Below, in pieces: positions 8,266 to 17,375 of a stretch of 64,000 bases of DNA. The stretch comes from JAJDAT01 sp964570665 (lineage in GTDB: Bacteria > Nitrospinota > Nitrospinia > Nitrospinales > JAJDAT01). A program made the position numbers and the translations under genes. The stretch is from NCBI GenBank assembly GCA_964570665.1, contig CAZMZH010000004.1, forward strand, positions 236,907 through 300,906, read 5' to 3'. The notes under the pieces were generated by a model that saw nothing but the letters and a program-made list of their open reading frames with translations, was not told the origin of the DNA and ran no database searches. Numbering within the stretch: the first letter of the stretch is position 1; every line of letters starts with the position of its first letter.

Positions 8266-8704
8266 CCGCAAAGACGCAGAGAACGCAAAGAAGGCAAAGA
8301 TGGATGAGAATGAATGGTCTAATAAAATCATCGGAGCTTGTATTGAAGTTCATCGAAACCTTGGCCCCGGGTTATTAGAGAGTATTTATCAACAATGTTT
8401 GGCACGCGAATTTTCTTTGCAAGGTATACCTTTCAAAAAGGAAATATCTAAACCAGTCTCCTATAAAGGCGTTTTAATGGAATGCGGTCTTCGCTTGGAT
8501 TTTATGGTAGATAACCAGGTAATTGTCGAACTTAAAGCTGTTGAAAAACTATTACCAGTTCATAAATCTCAGATCATAACCTATTTAAAACTTACAAGTT
8601 GTAAGCTGGGTTTGTTAATCAATTTTAATGTTCCCATACTGAAAGATGGGATTGAACGCATTGCTCTTGACCTTTAATTCTCTGCGTTCTCTGCGTCTTT
8701 GCGG
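8266..8704. mobile_element. GxxExxY unit with 22-bp terminal inverted repeats
   Basis: CCGCAAAGACGCAGAGAACG plus CA (8266-8287) is repeated perfectly in inverted orientation at 8683-8704, enclosing a single GxxExxY gene. The unit splits the outer-membrane factor gene from the adaptor gene of the pump operon. The symmetrical ends suggest a small mobilised unit. No transposase is inside, and no target-site duplication was identified with confidence. Confidence 0.6.
8300..8677 (+). CDS. GxxExxY family protein (PD-(D/E)XK-related)
   Basis: This 125-residue protein carries the family signature in NLGPGLLESIYQQCLA (G-x-x-E-x-x-Y) and a nuclease-like core, LRLDFMVDNQVIVELKAV, where the Asp, Glu and Lys follow the PD-(D/E)XK arrangement. 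The C-terminal GLLINFNVP segment is also typical. The biochemical role of the family is not established. The GAAGG before its ATG adjoins the left inverted repeat, so the flanking repeat may contribute its translation signal. It is foreign to the surrounding efflux operon. Confidence 0.88.
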   Translation: MDENEWSNKIIGACIEVHRNLGPGLLESIYQQCLAREFSLQGIPFKKEISKPVSYKGVLMECGLRLDFMVDNQVIVELKAVEKLLPVHKSQIITYLKLTSCKLGLLINFNVPILKDGIERIALDL

Positions 8705-8791
8705 TAAAAAGGGTTTGCCTTATTTTTTTCCCAAATAGTAACCAGCATTGTTCAAGTGCCTTTACCAATTAACGCACAAAAGGAAATTTTA

Positions 8792-9976
8792 ATGAAACGG
8801 TTAAATCTCCTTTATTACATTTTTGGAGTTGTAATTATTCTTTTTGGATCGGGTTGTCAGGATTCAAAAAGCATGGCCGCTCCTCCAGCAAACCGCCCTC
8901 CTCCTATGGTGACAGTCGCTCCCGTTGTCCAAGAAGACGTTACCAAAGTTTATGAGTTAGTTGGGCGAACCGCCGCTAAAAAAACGGTTAATCTCGTAGC
9001 CCGAGTTCAGGGCTATTTAGAAAGAAGAACATTTAAAGCGGGTGAAGACGTCAAAAAAGGCGATCTCCTATTTGTTATCGAACAAGAACCCTATGAAATC
9101 AAAGTTAGAGCCGCAAAAGCTGGGTTTGCCGACGCAAAAGCGGCTTTGCAAAACGCTCAAACATATTTAAGACGCCTCAGTTCTGTCAGAAAGGGAGCCG
9201 TTTCCCAAACAGATCTAGATAAAGCTAGGAGCGAAGAGCTAAGAGCAAAAGCCCAACTACTGAGCGCTAAGGCCAACTGGGACGAAGCAAAATTGAATTT
9301 AAGGTACACAAAAATCCGTTCTCCAATAGACGGAAGAATTGGCCGACCTGCCGTCAGCATCGGCAACTTGGTTTCTCCAACAACCGGTACTTTGGCGACC
9401 ATTGTCCAACTTGACCCCGTTTACGTAGTTTTTACCGTCAGCGAAGCCGCCGTCATCACTGAATTTGAAAAACAAATTGAAAAAGGTAGAGCCACCACCT
9501 TCATCCCAAAAATCCAATTATCAAACGGCACTCTATATCCTTATGAAGGAACTGAAGATTTTGTCGGTCACACCGTAGACCAAAAAACCGGAACGATCAC
9601 GATTCGGTCTATTTTTCCGAATCCCAGTACTAATGTACTTCCCGGTCAAAATAATTTAGACCACAGTCGGCGTCTTTTATTGCCCGGACAATTTGTAAAA
9701 GTACTGGTTCGACGAGACGACGTAGCTTCAGAGGTAGTCATTCCTCAAGTAGCCATTCAAGAAGATCAAACCGGAAAGTTTGTTCTCGTAGTCGATGCGG
9801 AAAACCACGTACAAAAACGAACGGTCACCGTTGGAGAAAAAACTGGAATTAAATGGATCGTTAAACAAGGACTACAAATTGGAGAAATGGTTATTACGCA
9901 AGGATTGCAAAAAGTAAGACCTGGAATAACCGTTCAAGTCGCTTCGGCGCCACCAGCGAAGACTGAAGGTAATTAG
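8792..9976 (+). CDS. RND efflux periplasmic adaptor (membrane fusion) lipoprotein
   Basis: Starting at the ATG at 8792, which has an AAAGGAAA ribosome site, the 394-residue product has a lipoprotein signal ending in FGSGC. It then shows the MFP order: beta-barrel strand VTKVYELVGRTAA, lipoyl half RVQGYLERRTFKAGEDVKKG, a coiled-coil hairpin (about residues 95-165), second lipoyl half RSPIDGRIGRPAVSIG, and barrel/membrane-proximal domains ending in MVITQGLQKVRPG. It should bridge the inner-membrane pump at 10177 to the channel at 6733. A GTG further upstream (8756) would disrupt the signal peptide and is rejected. The pump gene follows after 200 bp, most of which is a dispersed repeat. Confidence 0.93.
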   Translation: MKRLNLLYYIFGVVIILFGSGCQDSKSMAAPPANRPPPMVTVAPVVQEDVTKVYELVGRTAAKKTVNLVARVQGYLERRTFKAGEDVKKGDLLFVIEQEPYEIKVRAAKAGFADAKAALQNAQTYLRRLSSVRKGAVSQTDLDKARSEELRAKAQLLSAKANWDEAKLNLRYTKIRSPIDGRIGRPAVSIGNLVSPTTGTLATIVQLDPVYVVFTVSEAAVITEFEKQIEKGRATTFIPKIQLSNGTLYPYEGTEDFVGHTVDQKTGTITIRSIFPNPSTNVLPGQNNLDHSRRLLLPGQFVKVLVRRDDVASEVVIPQVAIQEDQTGKFVLVVDAENHVQKRTVTVGEKTGIKWIVKQGLQIGEMVITQGLQKVRPGITVQVASAPPAKTEGN

Positions 9977-10012
9977 AAAAGAGCGTAAAATAAAAGTAGA
10001 AGTTTTATTAAA

Positions 10013-10111
10013 TCGAGGCGAGATCCTTCACTACTTCGACAGAGTTTATGCTGAGCTTGTCGAAGTACTCTGCACAGGCTCAACAAAGGAAGATCGCTTC
10101 AGGAAGACATG
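10013..10111. repeat. Dispersed hairpin repeat, copy 4 (longest)
   Basis: The copy begins CGAGATCCTTCACTACTTCG, has the centre TTTATGCTGAGCTTGTCGAA and ends GATCGCTTCAGGAAGACATG. It fills most of the gap between the adaptor and pump genes and contains ACTTCGACAG and CTTGTCGAAGT as inverted arms. It matches the copies at 671, 1675 and 5313 over the TTATNCTGAGC core. Confidence 0.65.
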
Positions 10112-10176
10112 CAATGGGGTCGGCTCAATATTTCTATTTTGATTTACTATGAAACTTTTAACAAACCACGCTAAGA

Positions 10177-13100
10177 ATGTTTAGCAATTTTTTTATAGAA
10201 CGACCGCGCTTTGGATTTGTCTTATCCATCGTTATTGTCATCGCAGGTCTGGTATCTATCCCACAGCTACCAGTTTCCCTATATCCCGATATTTCGCCTC
10301 CACAAGTACAAGTTATGGCATCTTATCCAGGAGCCAGCGCATCGGTTCTCGAAAGTACCGTTGCGGCGCCCATTGAAGCGCAAGTCAATGGGGTCGAAAA
10401 TATGTTGTATATGTCTTCCAGTAGTTCCAACAATGGCAACTACACATTGGACGTCACGTTTGATATAGGAACCGACCCGGACTTAGCGGCAATAAACGTT
10501 CAAAATCGAGTTTCGTTAGCGACCCCCAAACTACCGGAGGAAGTCACCCGTTCTGGAGTTTCAGTTAAAAAACAATCGCCCGAATTCTTACAGATCATTT
10601 CATTTTCGTCTCCAAAGGGGACCTACGATCAACTCTTTTTAAGTAACTTCATCACTATAAACGTTAAAGACGTTTTATCAAGAGTCGCCGGCGTCAGTAA
10701 AGTGTCCATATTTGGCGCGCTCGATTATTCCATCCGAATCTGGTTGAATCCCGACCGCATGGTCAATCTAGGCATTACTACAAACGACGTGGTCACGGCC
10801 ATACGCGATCAAAATTTACAGGCCGCCGCAGGGCAAGTGGGACAAGCCCCTTCGTCGCCGGACCAACAATTTCAATATACAATTCAAGCCAAAGGAAAAC
10901 TAAAGGACGTTTCAGAATTTGAAGACATCATCATTCGCGCTCAATCGGACGGTTCGGTTGTTAGGATGAGAGACATTGCTAGAACCGAACTCAGTTCTCA
11001 AACTTTCGAAACCTTTTCGCGACTGAACGATTCCCCTACCGTTAACTTTGCGATTTATCAACTACCATCCGCCAACGCCTTGGAAGTTGCGGAAAGAATC
11101 AAAGAAACGATGGAGCGTTTATCCGAGAGATTCCCAGATGATGTCGAATATATCATCCCCTACGATTCTACAAAGTTCATCGATAATTCGTTAGCGGAAC
11201 TCATCGAAACTTTATTCATCGCATTAGGACTGGTCATCTTGGTTGTTTATATTTTCATACAAGATTGGCGAGCTACATTAGTTCCGGCTTTGGCCATTCC
11301 CGTTTCTTTAATCGGAACGTTTGCGCTGCTACTCGCTTTGGGTTATTCCATCAACACGTTATCCCTATTCGCTCTCGTATTAGCTATTGGGATCGTTGTA
11401 GACGACGCCATTGTGGTAGTTGAAAACGTGCAACGTCATTTGGAAGAAGGTCTTGATCGTAAAGAAGCGACCCGCAAAGCGATGGAAGAAGTGTTTGGCC
11501 CCATTATAGCGACAACCCTTGTGTTACTTGCCGTATTTGTCCCAGTCGCTTTTATGGCAGGAATTCCAGGACAATTATATAGACAGTTTTCAGTAACCAT
11601 CGCAGTCGCCGTATCAATTTCTTCTTTGAACGCATTGACTTTAAGTCCAGCGCTTTGCTCAATCATTTTACGAAAAAGTTCAGGACGTCCCTGGTTTGCG
11701 CTACGTTGGTTCGAAGCTATTTTTGGCGCAATTACCGCAACTTATTTATTTTCCGTCAAGATGATCGTACGACGGTTTGTTTTCACAGTTCTAATATTTT
11801 CAGCCGTTATTGGCGGCTCTTATTGGATTTTTCAAAACTCGCCCACCGGATTTTTACCCCAAGAAGACCAGGGGGTTATTTTTGTAGATATCCAATTACC
11901 CGATGGAGCGTCCTTAAATAGAACCGATACCGTCGTGAAACAAGTGGAAGCTCTAATGAAAACATTGCCCGGTACCGACAATGTTATCTCTTTAATCGGA
12001 ACCGGACTGATAAGCGGTATGAAATCTAATTCGGCTACAGTGATTAATGTTCTAAAACCCTGGAAAGAACGTCCAACGCCAGACCTATCCGCAGGCGCGC
12101 TTGTCGGACGTGTCTGGGGAATGATGAGCCAAGTGCCGGGAGCTCGGGCCATAGCTTTCACTCCGCCACCCATTCGAAGTCTTGGAAACTCCAGCGGGTT
12201 TGAAATGCAACTACAAGACTTACGAAGCGGCGAGCCACAAGAACTCTCGGCAGCCATGCGCGGTTTTATCTTTGAAGCCAACCAAACGCCAGAATTAAAT
12301 CGCGTATTTAGCACATTCAGCGCAGAGATTCCTCAAGTTTCCTTAGAAGTCGATAGACTCCAGGCAAAAGCATTGGGCATTCCCATAAACGAAATCTTCG
12401 CTAGCCTACAAACCCAATTGGGATCGCTCTACGTAAACGACTTCAATAAATTCGGGCGCGTGTATCGAGTTATTCTACAAGCCGAATCCAGTTTCCGAGA
12501 CAATCCCGACGACATAGGAAGGATATACGTCAGAAGTTCCGACGGCACCATGGTCCCATTGCGCACCTTAACCAAAACATCCTCCATGCTAGGTCCCGAA
12601 ACTCTCACACGTTACAACATGTACCGCGCCGCTAAAATTAACGGAAGTCCGGGACCGGGATACAGTTCCGGTCAGGCAATAGAAGCTGTTAAAAAACTCG
12701 CTAAACGCGTTCTGCCGGCGGGTATGGGATACGAATGGTCCGGAATGACATTTCAAGAAATAAGAGCAGGCTCGCAAGGCCCTATCATTTTCGCGCTAGC
12801 GTTAATTTTGGTTTATTTATTCTTAGTCGCGCAATATGAAAGTTGGTCCATTCCGCTAGGCGTTATGTTTTCAGTACCTATCGCCTTAGGAGGCGCTTTA
12901 CTGATTATGGTTAAGACGGGACATATTTTAGATATTTACGCCCAGATCGGCATGATAATGTTGGTAGGAATGGCGTCCAAAAACGCCATACTCATTGTCG
13001 AGTTCGCCAAAGCTCAAAGAGAAGACGGGTTATCTATTTTTGAAGCCGCTATGCAAGCCGCGCGGCTGCGATTTCGAGCGGTAATGATGACAGCCATATC

Positions 13101-13308
13101 GTTCATCCTCGGCGTCATACCATTGGTGATAGCAACCGGGGCCGGGGCTGAAAGCCGGAAGTCTCTGGGAATCATTATCTTTGGAGGAATGTTAGCCTCC
13201 GCCGTTGTTGGAACATTACTAGTCCCCTCTTTCTATGCCCTTGTCCAAACCATCCGCGAAAAAGTAAAAAAGAAAGAAGTCTCCAGTGAAAATCCAGCGG
13301 AAGCGTAA
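10177..13308 (+). CDS. RND multidrug efflux pump, HAE1/AcrB family
   Basis: A full-length inner-membrane transporter of 1043 residues, the normal size for AcrB-like pumps. The N-terminus FFIERPRFGFVLSIVIV is the first membrane helix, followed by LPVSLYPDISPPQV. Helix 4 carries the proton-relay pair in AIGIVVDDAIVVVENVQRH, and helix 10 carries the matching Lys in GMASKNAILIVEFA, so the proton pathway is intact. Two large periplasmic loops hold the porter and funnel domains. With the adaptor at 8792 and the channel at 6733 it should form a tripartite drug/proton antiporter. Substrate range cannot be inferred. A hairpin at 13392-13424 probably ends the transcript. Confidence 0.96.
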   Translation: MFSNFFIERPRFGFVLSIVIVIAGLVSIPQLPVSLYPDISPPQVQVMASYPGASASVLESTVAAPIEAQVNGVENMLYMSSSSSNNGNYTLDVTFDIGTDPDLAAINVQNRVSLATPKLPEEVTRSGVSVKKQSPEFLQIISFSSPKGTYDQLFLSNFITINVKDVLSRVAGVSKVSIFGALDYSIRIWLNPDRMVNLGITTNDVVTAIRDQNLQAAAGQVGQAPSSPDQQFQYTIQAKGKLKDVSEFEDIIIRAQSDGSVVRMRDIARTELSSQTFETFSRLNDSPTVNFAIYQLPSANALEVAERIKETMERLSERFPDDVEYIIPYDSTKFIDNSLAELIETLFIALGLVILVVYIFIQDWRATLVPALAIPVSLIGTFALLLALGYSINTLSLFALVLAIGIVVDDAIVVVENVQRHLEEGLDRKEATRKAMEEVFGPIIATTLVLLAVFVPVAFMAGIPGQLYRQFSVTIAVAVSISSLNALTLSPALCSIILRKSSGRPWFALRWFEAIFGAITATYLFSVKMIVRRFVFTVLIFSAVIGGSYWIFQNSPTGFLPQEDQGVIFVDIQLPDGASLNRTDTVVKQVEALMKTLPGTDNVISLIGTGLISGMKSNSATVINVLKPWKERPTPDLSAGALVGRVWGMMSQVPGARAIAFTPPPIRSLGNSSGFEMQLQDLRSGEPQELSAAMRGFIFEANQTPELNRVFSTFSAEIPQVSLEVDRLQAKALGIPINEIFASLQTQLGSLYVNDFNKFGRVYRVILQAESSFRDNPDDIGRIYVRSSDGTMVPLRTLTKTSSMLGPETLTRYNMYRAAKINGSPGPGYSSGQAIEAVKKLAKRVLPAGMGYEWSGMTFQEIRAGSQGPIIFALALILVYLFLVAQYESWSIPLGVMFSVPIALGGALLIMVKTGHILDIYAQIGMIMLVGMASKNAILIVEFAKAQREDGLSIFEAAMQAARLRFRAVMMTAISFILGVIPLVIATGAGAESRKSLGIIIFGGMLASAVVGTLLVPSFYALVQTIREKVKKKEVSSENPAEA

Positions 13309-13391
13309 TCATGATTTAAATAATAGGACATAATAAACAGGAAAGATTTTTTTGAAAAACAATTGGTTTCGTATCGAATATTTTAGGTTCT

Positions 13392-13424
13392 AGCAATGGC
13401 AGGATATTGCTTTTTAAGGCAATA
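13392..13424. terminator. Bidirectional terminator between RND pump and BLUF gene
   Basis: Two overlapping hairpins are possible: AGCAAT with ATTGCT followed by TTTT on the plus strand, and ATATTGC with GCAATAT around TTTTTAAG. The structure overlaps the last codons of the convergent BLUF gene and could serve both transcripts. Confidence 0.55.
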
Positions 13425-13839
13425 TTTGTTTGAAAATTTGAAAAAGATTGATGGCTGTTGATGGATGTTTTTTAATCAACTCATCAGTAAATCCTTTCTC
13501 GGCAAAATTCGAAAATCCTTGCAACTGAGATTTATCAATTGATTCAAAATTTCGGAAAGCCATGCTCCAACTCGCAAAACCTCTCCCTGAGACCTCTCCA
13601 TCGTAAATTAGATTAAGCCCAGTATGACGGCTATCCTGCTTTATTTTATCCAAAAGGTTAAAAATCGCTTCTTTTTCGCCTTCTAATATCTGCATAAATT
13701 GTCTTGTCATTGCCCAATAAACCAAAATACCGGTTATCCCATTATCAGAATTAAATTTTCGGGCAATCTCCAGAATATCTAAAATATCTGTTTCAGACAT
13801 TTCTTTTACTGCGAAGCTACAATAAAATAATTCATGCAT
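13414..13839 (-). CDS. BLUF domain blue-light sensor
   Basis: A stand-alone BLUF protein of 141 residues. BLUF domains bind FAD and switch on blue light through a conserved Tyr, Asn, Gln and a nearby Trp/Met. Here the family pattern is seen as the N-terminal ELFYCSFAV, the Asn in NSDNGITGILVYW, FMQILEGEKEAI with the Gln, and FASWSMAFRNF with the Trp and Met. About 40 residues follow the domain and hold no recognised output module, so it must signal through a partner. It lies 96 bp downstream of a REC-GGDEF gene on the same strand, which makes cyclic-di-GMP control a reasonable guess. The nearest plausible ribosome site (AGGGA) is rather far from the ATG. Confidence 0.88.
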   Translation of the reverse strand: MHELFYCSFAVKEMSETDILDILEIARKFNSDNGITGILVYWAMTRQFMQILEGEKEAIFNLLDKIKQDSRHTGLNLIYDGEVSGRGFASWSMAFRNFESIDKSQLQGFSNFAEKGFTDELIKKHPSTAINLFQIFKQILP

Positions 13840-13935
13840 ATTACATACTATTCCCTAAAATTAACGGCCATATCTAAACCGAACTTTTTCCCAGGATCAT
13901 TAATTAAGTTATAAGGTTGTTAATTTATTATCATT

Positions 13936-14871
13936 TTAATCTTCTTCTATAACTACTTTATTCCTGCCAGTTTCTTTTGCTTTGTATAGACAATTATCCG
14001 CCTGACGAATACAATCTTCAATACTCTTGACGTTTTCAGTAAACACAGATATACCAAAACTCATAGTCACGGGTATTTTCTGTTGTTGGTAAATAAAATC
14101 ATGTAGCTCGATCTCTTTTCTAATTTTTTCAGCCAGAAGCTTCCCTCCCTCCAAATCGGTTTCGGGTAATTTAACGAGGAATTCTTCTCCTCCCCACCGG
14201 CTAGCTACATCCTGTTTTCTACAGTTCTCTTTTATTATTATCCCCACTTCAATCAAAACTTGATCGCCCGCTTCATGTCCATGAGTATCGTTTACATTTT
14301 TAAAATGATCAATATCGGACAATATGATGGAAAAACATTTTTTATTACGCTCAAACCTTTTCATTTCAATTTCTATTCTTTCGGTAACCCCTCTTCTATT
14401 TAAAAGATTAGTTAAAGGATCGGTTTTTGAAGAAATTTTTAGCTTTTCAATCAAATTTTCTTTTTCCTCTAAAGCTTTTTTAAGGCGCAAATGAGTTCGG
14501 ACTCGCGCGCAAACTTCTTCTTGTCGAAACGGTTTAGTAACATAATCGACGCCTCCAAGTGAAAATCCTCTAACAATATCTTCATGGTCGCTTTTAGCCG
14601 TAATGAAAATAACGGGGATATTCTTGGTTTCTTCATTTAATTTTAATTGCTCACAAGTTTCAAACCCATCCAAACCTGGCATCATAATATCCAACAAAAT
14701 CAGGTCTGGTTTAATTTGAAATGCCATTTTAATGGCTTGTTCGCCATTTTTAGCAATATATACTCTATAATTATCCGCCTCTAATGTTTTCCACAACACG
14801 TCCAAGTTTGCTGGAGTATCGTCCACTAAAAGAACATTCATCCCAATTAGTTCAGGATTGACATCAGTCAT
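13936..14871 (-). CDS. Response regulator with GGDEF (diguanylate cyclase) output
   Basis: From the ATG at 14871, preceded by GAGG at six bases, this is a 311-residue REC-GGDEF protein. The REC domain has VLLVDDTPANL, LILLDIMMPGLDG and a KPF near its end. A short helix leads to the GGDEF domain with SDIDHFKNVNDTHGHEAGD and an intact active site RWGGEEF (GGEEF at 227-231). An RxxD inhibitory site (RKQD) lies at the correct spacing before it, so product inhibition by cyclic-di-GMP is expected. A TTG start 15 bases upstream is less likely. The hybrid kinase at 15046-17187 lies upstream on the same strand and is a candidate donor of phosphate. Confidence 0.93.
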   Translation of the reverse strand: MTDVNPELIGMNVLLVDDTPANLDVLWKTLEADNYRVYIAKNGEQAIKMAFQIKPDLILLDIMMPGLDGFETCEQLKLNEETKNIPVIFITAKSDHEDIVRGFSLGGVDYVTKPFRQEEVCARVRTHLRLKKALEEKENLIEKLKISSKTDPLTNLLNRRGVTERIEIEMKRFERNKKCFSIILSDIDHFKNVNDTHGHEAGDQVLIEVGIIIKENCRKQDVASRWGGEEFLVKLPETDLEGGKLLAEKIRKEIELHDFIYQQQKIPVTMSFGISVFTENVKSIEDCIRQADNCLYKAKETGRNKVVIEED

Positions 14872-15045
14872 AATTAACCTCAACAATTATATTTAATACA
14901 CCTTCATAATCAAAAGAACTTACTTGTGGAGCGTTTTTCCACAGAAAATATATTTAAATTGATTCGTTTTAAGCGACAGGTAAATTTAAATTAATTAAGG
15001 TTCCAACAAAGTGTCGTTAACAAACAGTAATAAATTTAATGGGTT

Positions 15046-17187
15046 TTACTCCTGATTTACTTTTTCCAAAGCGCTGAGAATCTTCTCCATTTCAAAACCT
15101 TCCAAATATTCTCTAAGAACTTTTCCTAAGCCACTATAATTTCCTTTCAAGTTTTCAATTTCCGAAATCACAGCCACAGAATCGGTTAGATTAAAAGTAT
15201 CGGCAGATTCTTTTAATCGCGTAAATAATTCCTTTGGAAGCGAAAATTGTGAAAAGTCAATATCCTCTTCGTTCGAAGATTCTTTTTTGCCTGTATTTTC
15301 TTCATATTCGAAATCAATGCCAAGCAGTTTAGTAATACATTCATAAACGAGTTCTATTCTCAAAGGTTTGAAAATAAATTCATCGCAGCCAACATCTCCT
15401 AAATTATCAATTTGATGTTTAAAAACAGAAGCCGTTATGGCAACAACTTTTATACTTCCTTCGGGAAATTCATTTTTAATAATCTTAGTCGCTTCTATCC
15501 CATTCATAACAGGCATTCTCATATCCATAAATACGATATTTGGACGATGAATTCTTACTTGTTCTACCGCTTCTTTTCCATTTACTGCAGTTAAAGTTTC
15601 GATACCCACATCTTCAAGAATTTTGGTTAAAATATTTCGGTTGGTTTCTATATCATCTGCAACCAAAGCCTGAATTTGCTGTCCCGCAGATAATCGAACT
15701 ACTTTTTTATGTTCGGAAACATCTTGTTTAACGGGACCCTTAGCGGGAGATAGTTTGAGGTTAAAAAAGAACAAGGCTCCATGCCCAGCCTCGGATTCAA
15801 TCCCCATCTCTCCACCCATGAGTTCGACATATTTCTTTGAGATCGCCAACCCAAGTCCAGTACCGCCTTTATCAATACCTTCTCGATCTTGCTGAAAAGG
15901 ATTAAAAATATTATCTTGAACTTCCTTTGGAATACCTTTGCCAGTATCCCAAACTTCAAATCGATAAAAATCATTATCCTGAATTTTAACGGATAACCCA
16001 ACCTCGCCCGCTTCGGTAAACTTGGTGGAATTACCTAAAAGATTAATCAATACTTGCCGTAGTTTGGTTTCGTCTCCATGCACTAAAATCGGTTCGCTCC
16101 CAATCCCATCGACTTCCCAAGCTAACCCTTTTTCTTGACACTTTATTTGAAACATATGAGACAACCCATCAAGGAAATTAGCGAGGTCAAAATCTATTGA
16201 ACTCACTTCCATACGGTCCGCTTCAATCTTTGAAAGGTCCAAAATATCGTTTATCAATTCCAAAAGATGATCGCCGCTACTTAATATATAGTTAACGGAT
16301 TTTTTAAATTTAGATTCAAGATCGTTATCGCGAACCAAAATCTGCGCATAGCCGAGGATGGCATTCATCGGAGTTCGAATTTCATGGCTCATATTGGCAA
16401 GAAAATCGCTTTTAGCTTTATTTGCCGATTCCGCTTCTTTTTTTGCCGCCGCCAATTCTTTTTCCTCCTCTTGCAGCTTCACATTAAGGCCTTGGAGTTC
16501 GCTTGTTCTTTCTTCTACAAGATTTTGCAAATAGACATTTTGATCTTCCAAGCGTTTAATAATTGGGGCGCTGATTTTCAAAAACAATCGGATCGCAATA
16601 AAAATTAAGATCATTGCTACACTGCTTGCAACCAAACTCGCTTTGTAAAATGGCGCCCGAATTTCGGAAATATCAATTTTTGCAACAAGGCCGAGGTTTA
16701 GAATCGCAACTGGTTCGTATGCGGCTAGAACGCGTTCTCCCCGATAATCCATTCCAATAATAGTTCCAGACTTTCCTTTAAGCGCCCTTCGCATGGGTTC
16801 TGCAAGCGTCGATTTTACTGGAACGGGTTTTGGAATGGTAAGATTGGAATGGCGATGACTGAGGATAAATATTATTTGTTTATTTTCTATTTTTGCAAGG
16901 GTAAACTCTCCAGTTTTTCCAAATCCTTTAAAACTTTCATGAGACTTTTTAATTTGGCTAACCGTCGCCGCTTTTGAGCCTCCAGGAAAATCGGAGCTAT
17001 ACTCCGCATCAAACTTGGCAACCGCTTCCATAAGGCGAGCCTGACTTTGCGCCGCTTCCACCAATCGCGACTTTTCTTCTTCAAAAGCCGTTTGATACAA
17101 AACGAAAATTGAGGTAGCGGTAACTAATATCGCAATCAAAATCATGATCGCAAGTAGAAAAAAAAGCTGCCGTTTTTCAGCGCTCAT
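15046..17187 (-). CDS. Membrane hybrid histidine kinase with periplasmic sensor
   Basis: A 713-residue hybrid kinase anchored by two membrane helices (about 8-30 and 185-207) that bracket a periplasmic sensor of about 150 residues, probably of the Cache/CHASE type (it contains GKSGTIIGMDYRGERVLAAY). A coiled coil leads to HisKA with His268 in MSHEIRTPMNAILGYA, then HATPase with GTGLGLAISKKYVELM, and a REC domain with IVFMDMRMPVMNG and FIFKPL. A helical tail of about 70 residues after REC has no clear Hpt histidine motif. It is the first gene of a minus-strand run leading to the REC-GGDEF and BLUF genes (gaps of 174 and 96 bp). Confidence 0.92.
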   Translation of the reverse strand: MSAEKRQLFFLLAIMILIAILVTATSIFVLYQTAFEEEKSRLVEAAQSQARLMEAVAKFDAEYSSDFPGGSKAATVSQIKKSHESFKGFGKTGEFTLAKIENKQIIFILSHRHSNLTIPKPVPVKSTLAEPMRRALKGKSGTIIGMDYRGERVLAAYEPVAILNLGLVAKIDISEIRAPFYKASLVASSVAMILIFIAIRLFLKISAPIIKRLEDQNVYLQNLVEERTSELQGLNVKLQEEEKELAAAKKEAESANKAKSDFLANMSHEIRTPMNAILGYAQILVRDNDLESKFKKSVNYILSSGDHLLELINDILDLSKIEADRMEVSSIDFDLANFLDGLSHMFQIKCQEKGLAWEVDGIGSEPILVHGDETKLRQVLINLLGNSTKFTEAGEVGLSVKIQDNDFYRFEVWDTGKGIPKEVQDNIFNPFQQDREGIDKGGTGLGLAISKKYVELMGGEMGIESEAGHGALFFFNLKLSPAKGPVKQDVSEHKKVVRLSAGQQIQALVADDIETNRNILTKILEDVGIETLTAVNGKEAVEQVRIHRPNIVFMDMRMPVMNGIEATKIIKNEFPEGSIKVVAITASVFKHQIDNLGDVGCDEFIFKPLRIELVYECITKLLGIDFEYEENTGKKESSNEEDIDFSQFSLPKELFTRLKESADTFNLTDSVAVISEIENLKGNYSGLGKVLREYLEGFEMEKILSALEKVNQE

Positions 17188-17375
17188 AAAGATAGTTTTA
17201 TTTTGAAAGTCCTGAATTTAATCGCAACTTAATGGAAAGCCATTTATAAAATCTTTATACGATTAAAAAATAACTAAGATAATAAATTTCTAATTGAGCT
17301 TAATAATTTTGAAATGTACGACTGATTGTCGCATTTTAAAAGGGTGGGTTCAATACGGCGGGTATTTATAAGTCT

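Noticed and set aside
11832..12314. 160-residue minus-strand frame inside the RND pump
   Set aside because: The plus strand encodes conserved pump sequence throughout; the antisense frame is chance.
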